Shown: positions 18,769 through 28,845 of the stretch, in pieces
How the letters are laid out: every line of letters starts with the position of its first letter
Position numbering within the stretch: position 1 is the stretch's first letter
NCBI GenBank assembly: GCA_910577665.1
Contig: CAJTOJ010000003.1
Span: forward strand, 62,001 to 126,000
Reading direction: 5' to 3'
Length of the DNA stretch: 64,000 nt
Source of the DNA: an uncultured Acetatifactor sp.
GTDB lineage: Bacteria; Bacillota; Clostridia; Lachnospirales; Lachnospiraceae
The notes under the pieces: generated by a model
Told to the model about the DNA's origin: nothing
Databases searched by the model: none
What the model saw: only the letters and a program-made list of their open reading frames with translations
Position numbers and translations under genes: made by a program

Positions 18769-20586
18769 TCAGATATCCATGTAAACATGGCTGTTTTCCT
18801 CGTTGCCCGCGGGAATAAAAATGGCCATGCATACCCCTCCAAGGACACTTCTGCCTACCTTAAGTCCTGCCCGGTTATGGTAGAATAGCCTAAGTCTTCT
18901 GTTAATATTGTAGATTCCGCTGCTCTGTGCCTTCACTTTCCCCAGCCCTTCCTTCATTTCTTCCAGTTTTTCGTCCGGTACCTCTCCATTGTCTTCCACC
19001 AGAACCTGGTACTCTCCTCCGGATTCTGCAAAATGAACCCATAGTTTCCCGTCCTGGACTTTATCCTCCAGCCCATGTTCAAATGCGTTTTCCAGAAGCG
19101 GTTGCAGGATCAGCCTTGGCACTGTGATCTTTCCAAGATGCCCTGGCAGTTCCTCAAAGGTAATCGTGATCCGATGAATGAACCTGGTTCCCTGTATGGC
19201 CGAATAGCTTCTGGCATGATCCACTTCCTGTCCCAACGAGACACTGTCTGATTCATTTCTTGTCAGGTACTGGAAATAATCCCCAAGATGCATGGCCAGT
19301 TCCCTGGCGTTCTCATAATCGCCCCGTTTGATCTTACTGCTCAGGGAAAAGAAACTATTGTATAAAAAATGAGGTGCTATCTGTGCCTGCAATTGCTTCA
19401 TCTGTGCCTTTTGTGCCAGAGTGGTCTGCTCATACACCTGACTGATCATTTCCCCCATCTGGTCCTCCATCTGATTGAACCCGTCATAGATATAGCTGAA
19501 TTCATCCTGTCTCTCGTGCCTGATGTGCTCTGTCCAGTTTCCCTCCTGTATCCGCTTAAAAGCCTGCAAAAGGGTCTCCATGGGACGGTGGAGGATTCCC
19601 TTGGTATAGATCCCGGACAGGACAGCAAAAGACAGCATAAGCACAAACAGAAGATACACCAGATTGCGAAACCGGGTAATCGGCTCCATCACAGAGGTTT
19701 CCCTCTGGTATTCCACAAAATACCCCAGAACTCCTTCCCCGCCTACGAAGACCAGATAGGGATCCCCTCCCACCGCTACCCGCTGGGTGCTCAGATAGTT
19801 TCCTTCCTTATCCTTTTGCAAAAGCCCCAGGATCTCTTTTCCTATGCCCTCCCTGCTATGTTCCACCAGGGCCTGTTCCTGGATATCATAGAGAAAAGCC
19901 CCGCTTTCCCCCAGGGAACCAAACGCCGCAAGGTTCTGTTGCAATTGTTGAATGGAGAACCGGATCACCAGCAGATGGCTGGGTTCCGCATAAAGACCGA
20001 TTCTGGGCACACCGGCCTCCACCATAAAAAAACTCTCACCATCATAATGGATTTTGCCATCCAGGTATTCCAGATACCCCTCCATTTCCTCTTTATCCGC
20101 ACTGCCCATATTCCGCACTTCTGATGATGTGATACGATACCCTGACTTCGGCAGATACAGCGTTCCTTCCTGTACCAGACTACTGACCCCCTTGATGGAA
20201 TTGACCCTCTCCATCACAGATAAAAGAGAGTCCCTTTTCTCATAAGCACTGATATTCATGTCTGGGCCTACCAGGAAAATAAGCTTCCTGTCATGAAAAA
20301 AATCTCTCTGAAGCTGCCTGATATGTCCGATTTCCTGATCCAATGTCCCCAGATAATATTCTGCTTGTGCATACATCTTCTCATAAGTAAGTTCTTTTGA
20401 CAGCTCCACAGCGCTGTGATATATAAAAAAAGAGGCTATCATAATCACCACAATGACAGCCACAAAACTGGCCATCTGCTTCGCCTCTATGGAATATCGC
20501 CACTTTCGTTTCTGCATCCCGCACATCCTCCGTTTTGTGTACCAGTTCCATCCCACGTTTGTCCTGCGCATTTCCCAACGGGTCAT
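18769..20586 (-). CDS. YesM-type sensor histidine kinase
   Basis: Membrane sensor kinase of the LytS/YesM group. One membrane segment near residues 38-58, an extracellular domain of ~220 residues, a second segment near 280, then HAMP (PMETLLQAFKRIQEGNWTEHI). The phospho-acceptor His lies in QIAPHFLYNS, followed by an HATPase domain (LILQPLLENAFEHGLEDK). Two starts are plausible: 20586 (GAGG 7 nt upstream) and MQKRKWRYS at 20517 (GGAGG 9 nt upstream); the shorter form gives the more usual N-terminus. First gene of the second glycan operon; probably senses an extracellular sugar or the loaded binding protein. Confidence 0.9.
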   Translation of the reverse strand: MTRWEMRRTNVGWNWYTKRRMCGMQKRKWRYSIEAKQMASFVAVIVVIMIASFFIYHSAVELSKELTYEKMYAQAEYYLGTLDQEIGHIRQLQRDFFHDRKLIFLVGPDMNISAYEKRDSLLSVMERVNSIKGVSSLVQEGTLYLPKSGYRITSSEVRNMGSADKEEMEGYLEYLDGKIHYDGESFFMVEAGVPRIGLYAEPSHLLVIRFSIQQLQQNLAAFGSLGESGAFLYDIQEQALVEHSREGIGKEILGLLQKDKEGNYLSTQRVAVGGDPYLVFVGGEGVLGYFVEYQRETSVMEPITRFRNLVYLLFVLMLSFAVLSGIYTKGILHRPMETLLQAFKRIQEGNWTEHIRHERQDEFSYIYDGFNQMEDQMGEMISQVYEQTTLAQKAQMKQLQAQIAPHFLYNSFFSLSSKIKRGDYENARELAMHLGDYFQYLTRNESDSVSLGQEVDHARSYSAIQGTRFIHRITITFEELPGHLGKITVPRLILQPLLENAFEHGLEDKVQDGKLWVHFAESGGEYQVLVEDNGEVPDEKLEEMKEGLGKVKAQSSGIYNINRRLRLFYHNRAGLKVGRSVLGGVCMAIFIPAGNEENSHVYMDI

Positions 20587-20734
20587 ACCTTTTCCTCTAT
20601 TTTACAGAATCATATCTTTTCCTTCAACCTTTTCTAAAACCCCATACATCCCAATGCTCCACTCTGGTTACTGTTCACGGCGCAGCCGAACTTTTCAAGG
20701 TAAAAATATTCACGGTGACACATCCTCTCCAAAC
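20587..20734. other. Intergenic segment with a repeat terminus
   Basis: Holds the YesM promoter region and, at 20667-20678, GTTACTGTTCAC, an end motif shared with the dispersed repeat family described at 40224 and 56841. No gene seen. Confidence 0.4.
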
Positions 20735-20779
20735 AAAAGCGGCAGAAAGCACTGTCCCATGTGCAAATCTGCCGCTTTT
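20735..20779. terminator. Terminator after the M20 peptidase gene
   Basis: Perfect 12-bp stem AAAAGCGGCAGA (20735-20746) / TCTGCCGCTTTT (20768-20779). On the minus strand TTTTGTTT follows the stem, so it can end the peptidase transcript before the YesM operon. Confidence 0.85.
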
Positions 20780-20822
20780 GTCCTATTGTTACCAGCATAG
20801 GACATGCCAAAGCCAGATAACC

Positions 20823-22319
20823 TTATTTCCCCAGCACCAGCCCGTCAATCTCCAGGATTCCCTGAATATAGATCTCCAGTGCCTTCTGGATCCGTTCCAG
20901 GGCAATGCTCTCGTCCGGCTGGTGATAGTCCCCATGCCCCGGCCGGAACAATGCCGCCGGACGAGGCGGAAGGGGCATACCTGTGCCAAAGGCAAAGGCT
21001 CTGGGCAGCTTCCTGGCATAGGTGCCTCCACTCATCACAAAGGGGGCATCCTGTCGTCCCAGCACCCGGTTGCTGCAGTCCGTGAGCACCTGCACCGCCG
21101 GGTGGGCCGGGTCAAAACAGTTGGCTTTGGCGAATTTGGTCACTTCCAGCAGGAAGCCTCTCTTTGCAGCCGCTTTCCGCGCCCGTTCCACAAGGGACGG
21201 TTCCTTTTCGGTATCCGCTTCACAGGGGATCTGTTCCATATCCGGAAGTTCCTTTTCGGATTCCGACACCGGGAACTTGGAGATGAATCCCAGCACCGGC
21301 CTTCTGCTGCCGTCCGGGTCTTCACGCAGAGAAAGCCGGGTGGCGGAGAGCACCATGGGGCCGGAGACGGCATCCTGGCAGGCTACCCCCAGGGCAGTCC
21401 CCTGGTAATCCTGGCAGATATCCTCCGCCAGGGTAAAAACCGCCAGATCCCTTTCCTCCAGAAGCTTCCGGCCGCACACAAAACCAGCCAGCCTGCCCAG
21501 TGCGCTGTCCCCCTTTGCCGGATTGGCAGCCTGGCTGGATATCCCGCCTGCCTGAATGCAGATGGTATCGCCTTCCCTGGACACCTCCACCTTCTCCCCC
21601 GGCGCCCGGCACTTCTCCCATCTCTCCCGGGTATAGCGCAGCACTGCCCTGGCCTTATCCGGTATGGTGTACTGGCCGCAGTCACAGGTAAGGTCCACCA
21701 CATCCCCGGTGACAAAGGCTTCTCCCACCAGCTCCCCGTTGAAAGTCCCTCTCTCCCCGCAACACACCGGGAATCCGCTGTCCGGCACCAGGGACAGGGT
21801 AGGACAGTCATAGTGTGCCACATAATAGTCCAGGTCGTACATCCCCTTTTCTTCACAGGTTCCCAGATACAGTTCCAGAGTGTGGTCCAGGGTGATTCCG
21901 TGTTCTTTCATATATTTCAAGACATAAAATCCCATGGCAGCGGAACTTTTGTTGTCCTGGCAGCCTCTGGCAATCATATAGCCATCCTTCACAGTAGGCT
22001 CAAACGGCGGGTAGTCCCAGTCCTTCCCTTCCTCCACCACGTCCAGGTGGCACCATATGCCAATACTCTCACTACCCCTGCCCGGATAGGAGATGCTGCC
22101 CACATAGTCTTCGTAATTGCGGGTAGTAAAGCCTTCTTCCTCCCCCATCCGGAGCATCTTGCGCAGTACACGCTTACACCCCTCCCCATAAGGGGCAGCG
22201 TCCGGATGCTCTGTCTGCGCCACACTGGGTATGCGGCAGATGATCTTCAAAGTCTCCGTCAGATCCTGCATGTGCGCTGTCACCCATTTTCTGATCTCTT
22301 CCCTGTCTATCTGATGCAT
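20823..22319 (-). CDS. M20 family metallo-dipeptidase (PepV/Sapep-like)
   Basis: Cytoplasmic two-metal peptidase of 498 aa. Metal-binding residues follow the M20 order: H91 in WCHLDVV, D122 in ARGCQDNKSS, the E156-E157 pair in GTCEEKG, D180 in VPDSGFP, and a late His in GHGDYHQPDE. A lid domain lies between about 190 and 370. The size and the EGKDWDYPPFEPTVKDGYMIARG segment fit PepV-like dipeptidases. I preferred the second ATG (22319) because AAAGGAG is 8 nt upstream; the first ATG (22325) is only 2 nt away. It may recycle dipeptides; exact specificity unknown. Confidence 0.87.
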   Translation of the reverse strand: MHQIDREEIRKWVTAHMQDLTETLKIICRIPSVAQTEHPDAAPYGEGCKRVLRKMLRMGEEEGFTTRNYEDYVGSISYPGRGSESIGIWCHLDVVEEGKDWDYPPFEPTVKDGYMIARGCQDNKSSAAMGFYVLKYMKEHGITLDHTLELYLGTCEEKGMYDLDYYVAHYDCPTLSLVPDSGFPVCCGERGTFNGELVGEAFVTGDVVDLTCDCGQYTIPDKARAVLRYTRERWEKCRAPGEKVEVSREGDTICIQAGGISSQAANPAKGDSALGRLAGFVCGRKLLEERDLAVFTLAEDICQDYQGTALGVACQDAVSGPMVLSATRLSLREDPDGSRRPVLGFISKFPVSESEKELPDMEQIPCEADTEKEPSLVERARKAAAKRGFLLEVTKFAKANCFDPAHPAVQVLTDCSNRVLGRQDAPFVMSGGTYARKLPRAFAFGTGMPLPPRPAALFRPGHGDYHQPDESIALERIQKALEIYIQGILEIDGLVLGK

Positions 22320-22456
22320 GTGCATATCTCCTTTACCCTGTCTCTTCTTACCGGTATATTGTTCTCCGGAAACCTATGTACGCCGTAGCCTGCAAGAGTC
22401 CCCGGCCTCTTTGCCTTGTCACGGGCCTGCAGACAGCCCCTTCGGTTCCATTGCCA

Positions 22457-23419
22457 TCAGTTTTCCAGAGCATCCAGCTTCTCCTTGATCCATCTCAGTC
22501 TCTCAATGGCAATGTCAGAGGGAAGGGTACAGTCTGCTCCCAGAATTACGCCCACCTGGCCACTTTCCTGCAGGATCTTCTCCACCTCCCGCCAGATCTC
22601 CTCTTTGGTTCCGGAATAGAGTAGTCCATCCTTACGGTTGTCAAACCCGCCCAGCACACAGCGGCCTCCGAAGAACTTCTTCCCCTGGGACAGGGTAAGA
22701 TTTTCCACATATATTGCCCAGTTCACCACCTTGGCCGGATAATCCTGCCAGACCTCGATCCGGTTGGCATCCCCTGCCCAGCCGCAGCAGTGCAGGATAT
22801 TGTTGTCGCTTAAGGAATTGGCATATTGCAGCACATCCAGTTCCGCAGGTGTCACCAGCTTGCGGTATTCCTCTGCAGTGAAGCGGATTTTCTCTGCATT
22901 CTGCACACAATAATAGATACCGTCACAGCCAGCCTTCTGGACCAGCTTTCTCACAAGGGTCTTGATATCCTGGGCGATCACAGTGAACGCATGGCAGACC
23001 GCCTCCGGATTGGCCCTAAGGTGCTCCATCAGCAGTTCCTCACTGGTGCCGAACCGCATCAAGGACATAGGACAGAACACATTATAGAAGACACAGCACT
23101 CCCCTGCCACTTCTTCCACGATCCGCCTGGCCCGTTCCACCTGCCTGGTGATATAAGGATGATCCTCTCCCAGAGGCGTCAGTCCAAACCAGTCTTCCGG
23201 GCAGGTCACTTTTTGAATATAAGGGTTCGGATAGTTGAAATATCCGTCACACATGACCTTGATCATGTCCATTCCCGTCTCCCGGTACAGGGCAAGGTGC
23301 TTTTCTATCATAGGCTCCCCCAGATCCTCATCCGGGGAAAAATGGTACCAGAACCCCATGGGGGGTCTGTCCACAGGCAGATTCTGAAATGCGTTTAACA
23401 GTCTTTCTCTTTTCGTCAT
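22457..23419 (-). CDS. Uroporphyrinogen decarboxylase (URO-D) family protein
   Basis: TIM-barrel protein of 320 aa in the URO-D superfamily (MTKRERLLNAFQNLPVDRPPMGFWYHF at the N-terminus, LHCCGWAGDANRIEVWQDYPAKVVNWAI, KKFFGGRCVLGGFDNRKDGLLYSG). No haem genes are nearby, so a true HemE is unlikely. Related proteins act as corrinoid methyltransferases or in unknown anaerobic pathways; the HCCG motif could bind zinc as in those methyltransferases. I chose 23419 because GGAGG lies 6 nt upstream. 137 bp before the M20 gene, possibly co-transcribed. Function open. Confidence 0.75.
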   Translation of the reverse strand: MTKRERLLNAFQNLPVDRPPMGFWYHFSPDEDLGEPMIEKHLALYRETGMDMIKVMCDGYFNYPNPYIQKVTCPEDWFGLTPLGEDHPYITRQVERARRIVEEVAGECCVFYNVFCPMSLMRFGTSEELLMEHLRANPEAVCHAFTVIAQDIKTLVRKLVQKAGCDGIYYCVQNAEKIRFTAEEYRKLVTPAELDVLQYANSLSDNNILHCCGWAGDANRIEVWQDYPAKVVNWAIYVENLTLSQGKKFFGGRCVLGGFDNRKDGLLYSGTKEEIWREVEKILQESGQVGVILGADCTLPSDIAIERLRWIKEKLDALEN

Positions 23420-23573
23420 AGGGTACCTCCGCTTTTTAGACACACCGCCGGAATGGCATGAACTTTTTGTTTGCAAATTATAGTCCGTTCAGCCCGCGCC
23501 ATTCGCAAAACCGCTCCTTCGGAGCTTTCCGCTGCTAACGCAGCTACTTTTGCTCATTAACGGGGCGCTCCCT

Positions 23574-23635
23574 CAGTGGAAACCGATGGATGAAAATTCG
23601 TGCGAGCACGATTTTCATCCATACGCTTCCCACTG
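23574..23635. repeat. 62-bp imperfect inverted repeat
   Basis: Arms begin CAGTGG / CCACTG and share the 11-mer ATGGATGAAAA and CGTGC near a 3-4 nt loop. About 25 of 30 pairs match. No T-run follows in either direction, so it is not a simple terminator; it looks like a dispersed palindromic unit. Confidence 0.7.
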
Positions 23636-23718
23636 GCTGAACTTTTGGAATAAATATATTCTACCACAAAACAGCGCAGATGACAATTTTCTTCCCGGGT
23701 TCCTCCCATAGAAAAATG

Positions 23719-23747
23719 TAGAAAAACACCCTCCGCTGTGCTATACT
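23719..23747 (+). promoter_or_regulatory. Possible promoter of the ABC transporter genes
   Basis: TAGAAA (23719-23724) and TATACT (23742-23747) are 17 bp apart, 71 bp before the first ABC gene. The -10 is good, the -35 moderate. Confidence 0.5.
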
Positions 23748-23817
23748 GGATTACAAAAAAAGAAACAGCCTCATCCGTCATTCCACAATACTTCACCCAA
23801 GGGAGGGAACCATCCTC

Positions 23818-26259
23818 ATGACTACCCCTAAACGCCCATATCTCTTAGAACTTACCGATATCTCCAAATATTATACCTCCGGCCAGTCCGTTGTTATGGG
23901 CCTGCATAAAGCCAGTCTGTCTTTCCAGGCAGGAGAATTCGTGGCTGTCACTGGGGAAAGCGGCAGCGGCAAGTCTACCCTGGCCAGGGTAATTGCCGGT
24001 ATTCTGCCCTATGAAAACGGGGAGATGTCCGTGGTTGGCAATCCCACCTCACACTATGGCCATTTAGACTGGGAACAATACCGCTGCAACACTGTGAGTT
24101 TCATCTCCCAGAGCTATGATATCCTGCCGGGATGCACCGTGCTGAAAAATGTGGCCAGCGCCCTGGTTCTCACCGGAATTCCCGGAAAGCAGGCCGCCAG
24201 AAGGGCAGAAGACATCCTCAGACAGGTTGATCTATACGACCTGGGACACAAGCGGGCAGCAAAACTCTCCAGCGGCCAGAAACAGCGCCTGTCAATTGCC
24301 AGGGCATTGGCAAAGCCTGCCCCCATTCTGGTGGCAGACGAGCCTACCGGCAATCTGGACAGCGAAAACAGTGCCAAAGTCATCTCCCTGCTGTGTGCTG
24401 CTGCCAGGGAACGGCTGGTGATCATGATCACCCATGATTTCGGGGAAGTGGAAGCGGCTGCCACCAGGCATATCACCCTCCGGGACGGAGACATTATCTC
24501 TGATGTGGCAATGCCCCAGGCCCATGGGGATACTCCCCGGCCGGAATCCCTGGATGAAGTTCCCTCCTGGCCGCCTGCCAAAGAGACTTTTGCAGAAGCT
24601 TTTGGTGCCACACAGGACAGTCTGCCCCTTGCAGGTGCTGCGGTATCCGGCACGGATCCTGGCCGCAGAGGAAAGGAGCATTCCCCTGCCTCCTGGAAGG
24701 CCCGGGGCTTAAGTCTCTACACGGCTGTCCTCCAGGTCACCTCCCGTCCGGTATGGACCGTGATCACCCTGCTTTTTTTTGCCATGACCGCTTTTGCCAT
24801 GTTTGTGTTCGCCGGGACTTTCGTTGTGAACCTGGATGATGCCTTTACCCGGTACTATGACAATTCTGCTTTTGTAAACGGCAGCAAAACCCGTATCCTG
24901 GTCATGAAGACCAGCCAGGATCTGGGAAAAGAAAGCCTGCAGGAGGCGGACTGGGATGCCCTCCTTCATCTGGACAATGTGGACAGTGTGGAACGCTATG
25001 GCTATCTGTCCGACATGAACTATTATTACAGGCAGGACACGGACTATGAGCTGCATTATTCCCGCCCCACCGATGAACTGGGGGGTACACAGGACGTCCT
25101 GGACGTATCTGTGACGTTTCCCGGAAACAACTTATTCTTACAGACTGTCCCCCGTCTACAGGACAACAGTACCTTCCTGGCTGCCGGGCGCCTTCCTGAG
25201 ACCATACATGAGGTGGTGGCTGCCGGGGACGAAAGCCTGGTGGGTGAGACCTTTGATGTCTACCTCAGGGATACGAAAAACTGGGCCATAGACGATTATA
25301 TCTGCCTTCCCGTCACCGTGACCGGTGTCACCCACCAAGGCGGGCATCTGTACTTCTCCGATGAACTTGGCCGCGCCCTGACCCACTATTATATGGAAGG
25401 CGGGAATGTCTTCCTCCCGTATTACGATTATAAGTGGGATCATTACAGCTACAGCACCATAGATTCCATAAAAGGGCGGTTTCTCTATGCCATTACCATG
25501 AGTGCCTCTATTTACAAGGATGTCCAGAACAATGTGCCCGACCATGCAGAAATGGACGCATTCTCCAAGGCATATGCAGAAGTGGTATATCCCTTCACCA
25601 ACTACCAGGATCCTGAAAACCCTGTGGAGCTGGGCCTCTTTGGAGGTACGACAAATGCCACTTACCGACATTTTTATGCCGTAGAACCGGAAGTTTTCCG
25701 ACTGCTCACACGGGATGGCTACGGAGACCTGGCCGCCCTTGTGATCTCCGACTATGCCTACATGGACAGAGTCCTTACAGCTGTACGCAGCCTTGGCTAC
25801 ACTGCCCTCTCCCCTTACCAGGTAGGTACCACCAGGCAGGATGAGACCCTGGCTGCGGAGCGGTTACAGACCTTAAAGATCTGCCTGCTGTCCTTCTGTG
25901 CCATTTTCCTGTTACAGATTCTGGTACTCAGGGCCATGTTCGGCATGGAGGCAGCCCAGTTTGGCCTGCTGGCCAACCTGGGTCTTGGATGCCGCACGGC
26001 CAGGCGCTCCATCACCTGGCAGATGCTGGGATTTACAATATGTGGACAGTTCCTGGCTGCCCTGGCCATCTACCTGTGCGGCCTGACACAGCTTGGACAG
26101 TTCCCCCACATCCTGAAATACCTGCCCCTGCCCTATATGGTACTCTTTTCCCTAATCCATCTGGTCACCGGCCTGTCCGCTTCCCTCTGGGTGCAGAATC
26201 ATGTGAGCAGGCAGGTTTACCCATACAGCCTGCAGGAAGCAGATCTGAAAGAAGAATAG
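23818..26259 (+). CDS. MacB-like ABC ATPase-permease fusion
   Basis: Half-transporter of 813 aa: N-terminal ATPase with Walker A GESGSGKST (about 47-55), signature LSSGQKQR, Walker B ILVADEPTGNLD and H-loop MITHDF; then a membrane segment (about 315-340), an extracellular domain of ~340 residues and three C-terminal membrane segments, as in FtsX/MacB proteins. GGGAGGG lies before the ATG. MacB-type proteins do not usually pump substrate through a channel but transmit ATPase-driven motion to an external domain. It probably pairs with the similar fusion downstream. No MacA or TolC is expected in a Gram-positive cell. Substrate unknown; peptide export or envelope-stress response are possibilities. 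Confidence 0.87.
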   Translation: MTTPKRPYLLELTDISKYYTSGQSVVMGLHKASLSFQAGEFVAVTGESGSGKSTLARVIAGILPYENGEMSVVGNPTSHYGHLDWEQYRCNTVSFISQSYDILPGCTVLKNVASALVLTGIPGKQAARRAEDILRQVDLYDLGHKRAAKLSSGQKQRLSIARALAKPAPILVADEPTGNLDSENSAKVISLLCAAARERLVIMITHDFGEVEAAATRHITLRDGDIISDVAMPQAHGDTPRPESLDEVPSWPPAKETFAEAFGATQDSLPLAGAAVSGTDPGRRGKEHSPASWKARGLSLYTAVLQVTSRPVWTVITLLFFAMTAFAMFVFAGTFVVNLDDAFTRYYDNSAFVNGSKTRILVMKTSQDLGKESLQEADWDALLHLDNVDSVERYGYLSDMNYYYRQDTDYELHYSRPTDELGGTQDVLDVSVTFPGNNLFLQTVPRLQDNSTFLAAGRLPETIHEVVAAGDESLVGETFDVYLRDTKNWAIDDYICLPVTVTGVTHQGGHLYFSDELGRALTHYYMEGGNVFLPYYDYKWDHYSYSTIDSIKGRFLYAITMSASIYKDVQNNVPDHAEMDAFSKAYAEVVYPFTNYQDPENPVELGLFGGTTNATYRHFYAVEPEVFRLLTRDGYGDLAALVISDYAYMDRVLTAVRSLGYTALSPYQVGTTRQDETLAAERLQTLKICLLSFCAIFLLQILVLRAMFGMEAAQFGLLANLGLGCRTARRSITWQMLGFTICGQFLAALAIYLCGLTQLGQFPHILKYLPLPYMVLFSLIHLVTGLSASLWVQNHVSRQVYPYSLQEADLKEE

Positions 26260-26370
26260 TCCTTCCCTTTGCAACGCATACCCCACTGCCCTACCGCCCT
26301 GCAAGGCTGATACCCCATGACAGTGCCAAAGCACGCAGGGGTATAGATATGAACATGGAGGATGCCACCT

Positions 26371-28845
26371 ATGATAGAGATCACCAGCTTGAACAAAACC
26401 TATGACAAAAACACCCCAAATGCCAACCATGTGCTGCACGACATCTCCCTCACCCTTCCGGACACAGGTTTCGTGTGTATTGTGGGTGTATCCGGCTGTG
26501 GTAAAACCAGCCTGCTGAATGCCGTGGGCGGCCTGGACAATTTCGATAAGGGAACCATCACCACGGACCGTGTCACAGTGTCCAGATCCGGCACACGCAG
26601 GTACGAGCAGGAACGCAACAGCCATTTCAGCTATATCTTCCAGAATTACTATCTGCTGACCAACCACAGTGTGGCATACAATGTCTATCTGGGACTGCAC
26701 TGTCTGGATCTGACCCACAGGGAAAAGCTTGCCAGGGTGCAGGAAGCCCTTGAGGCTGTGAATATGGCCCGGTATTCCCGCCGGATCGCCGGGGAGCTCT
26801 CCGGGGGACAGCAACAGCGGGTAGCCATTGCACGGGCGCTGGCCAGAAGGCCCCAGGTCATCTTTGCGGATGAACCCACCGGAAACCTGGATGAGGAAAA
26901 TACCGTTAATATATGTACCCTGCTTAGGAAAATCTCCAGGACAAGCCTGGTGGTTATGGTGACCCATGAACAGACCATTGCCCGCTTCTTCGCAGACAGG
27001 ATCCTCACCCTGGGAGACGGAAAGGTGGTGGATGACACCGATTCCTGGCCCAGGACTGACCTGGCCGCCAGCATGGGCAGCACCCTGTATGCAGATGATT
27101 ACCAGGAAGCAGAACTGACTGGTGAGAATCTGCGGATCCGGGTGCTGACAGAAGAAGGCAGTGTCCCGGCAGAACTGACCATTGCCATCCTAAAAGATAA
27201 AATCGTCATCAAATCTGCTGACAGCCGTACCTTAAGCTGCTCCAGGCCAGAAGAAATCCCGGTCTTAAAGGAAGGAACCCGGCCTGTGATGAAGCTGGAG
27301 ACCCTGGATGCATCCTGGGAAACAGAGGCCCCGGATTCTCACAGGAAACCGGACGCTTCCCTGCGGGCAGGCGCAGGCTTTTCCCTGTCCATGATGTTCC
27401 AGGAAGCCAGGCGGCTCCTTGGCGCCAGAGGAAACCATCGTCTCAGCGCATGGTTCTTCCTGGTGGCCATGTCTGTGCTCACCCTGTGGATGGTGGGGGA
27501 CTACCTTACAGTCTCCTCCATAGACCCCAGGGACTTCGTGATCACAGAATCCCATATCCTGGAGCTGGCCGTAGAGCGGGGAGAGAACCTGGATCCCACA
27601 ATGTATACCAATGTACTGACCCAGACTGGCCCGCTTCTTGAGAGCCTGCGGGCCTCGGAAGCAGATTTTACCGCCATTCCCTATATCTCCGGCCAGCCCA
27701 GGCTATTCCTGGATTCCCTGTTTTTACAGCTTGGGGATACTTTTGTCAGTCCAAACGGCTTCAGCTATATCCCGCTGGACTTCTTTGACCAGGACACCCT
27801 GTTGTATGGACGTGCACCTGAGACCTGCGAGGAAATCGTTGTGGACCGCTGGATTCTGGACAATATCCTAAAGACGGACAGCATGCTTCCCAATCTCCTC
27901 TATGACCCGGCGCAGTTTCTGGGGCTTAAGCTGACCTATACCCGCAGAACCTTTTCCCCTGTGATCTGTGGCGTCTGTGATACCGGGGAACCTGTCCTCT
28001 ATATGTCAAAGGAGGCCTTTGCCTCTCTGGGCAATATCGGCACTGAAGCGATCTCCCTGTCCCAGTTCCAGGCCATGCACCCCGGGGAATATGACCACCT
28101 GTCCCTGGCAGATGACCAGTGTGTGGTGATACTGGGTAATGCAGGCAGTACCTACAAGACCAGGGTAGGAGATACTTACAAGACCAGTTCCGGCCTTGCC
28201 TTTACCATCAGCGACGTGCTGGAGACAGGCACCTACGCTGAGATCGTGGTCTCAGACACCGGACTTGACAACCTGCTGGATGCCATGGTCACCAGCAATG
28301 TGAACCTGTGCTTCTACACAAAGGACAAGCAGACTTTGAAAAATTGCATTGCAGACACGATCCAGGAACAATTCGAGGGGTTGGTACAGTATCAGATCAA
28401 GGATACCTATGGCAGTTCCTGGGCCTCCTACCAAAATGCTTCCTCCCTGAAAGCCGATGCCAGAAGGGTTGTCACTTTCGCCGTGATCCTGTTATCCATG
28501 GCCATGCTGTACCTGCTCCAGCGCTCCTTCATCCAGCAACGTATCGGCATGATCTCTGTTTACCGCCTGCTGGGACTGCCCGGACGTAAACTTCTGGGGA
28601 TCTTCTCCCTGGAAAGCTTCCTGTTGTCCCTGGTGAGTATACTGCCTGCCACAGTATTTACCTGGCTGTTGGTGGCTGTGTTAAACCTGCTGACAGATCT
28701 GCACTTCTCCATGATCCTGCCCTGGCAGGCACTCCTTTGCACCAACCTGGCTGTCACAGGCTATTACCTGTCTGCCTCTCTGTTACCGGTACTGCGGCTG
28801 CTCAGACTGCCACCGGCCAGACTGGCCTCGAAGTATGATATATAA
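26371..28845 (+). CDS. Second MacB-like ABC ATPase-permease fusion
   Basis: 824 aa with the same order of parts as the preceding gene: Walker A GVSGCGKTS, signature LSGGQQQR, Walker B VIFADEPTGNLD, H-loop VTHEQT; then a spacer, one membrane segment (about 367-390), a long extracellular domain and three C-terminal membrane segments. The start 26371 is preferred because GGAGG is 9 nt upstream; an in-frame ATG at 26362 directly abuts it. Both subunits carry their own ATPase, so the pair could form a heterodimer. The gene overlaps the next start by 11 bp, suggesting translational coupling. Confidence 0.87.
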   Translation: MIEITSLNKTYDKNTPNANHVLHDISLTLPDTGFVCIVGVSGCGKTSLLNAVGGLDNFDKGTITTDRVTVSRSGTRRYEQERNSHFSYIFQNYYLLTNHSVAYNVYLGLHCLDLTHREKLARVQEALEAVNMARYSRRIAGELSGGQQQRVAIARALARRPQVIFADEPTGNLDEENTVNICTLLRKISRTSLVVMVTHEQTIARFFADRILTLGDGKVVDDTDSWPRTDLAASMGSTLYADDYQEAELTGENLRIRVLTEEGSVPAELTIAILKDKIVIKSADSRTLSCSRPEEIPVLKEGTRPVMKLETLDASWETEAPDSHRKPDASLRAGAGFSLSMMFQEARRLLGARGNHRLSAWFFLVAMSVLTLWMVGDYLTVSSIDPRDFVITESHILELAVERGENLDPTMYTNVLTQTGPLLESLRASEADFTAIPYISGQPRLFLDSLFLQLGDTFVSPNGFSYIPLDFFDQDTLLYGRAPETCEEIVVDRWILDNILKTDSMLPNLLYDPAQFLGLKLTYTRRTFSPVICGVCDTGEPVLYMSKEAFASLGNIGTEAISLSQFQAMHPGEYDHLSLADDQCVVILGNAGSTYKTRVGDTYKTSSGLAFTISDVLETGTYAEIVVSDTGLDNLLDAMVTSNVNLCFYTKDKQTLKNCIADTIQEQFEGLVQYQIKDTYGSSWASYQNASSLKADARRVVTFAVILLSMAMLYLLQRSFIQQRIGMISVYRLLGLPGRKLLGIFSLESFLLSLVSILPATVFTWLLVAVLNLLTDLHFSMILPWQALLCTNLAVTGYYLSASLLPVLRLLRLPPARLASKYDI

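Larger units (their letters stand above)
23420..23817. other. 398-bp gap with a long imperfect hairpin
   Basis: No gene. Between 23483 and 23573 there is repeat-like sequence (CGCCATTCGCAAAA at about 23496, also found in similar form near 59173). 23574-23635 is a long inverted repeat listed separately. A promoter for the plus-strand ABC gene is listed at 23719. Confidence 0.5.

Noticed and set aside
22457..23419. hemE, uroporphyrinogen decarboxylase of haem synthesis
   Set aside because: Only the superfamily fold is evident and no haem genes are near; the HCCG motif suggests another branch.
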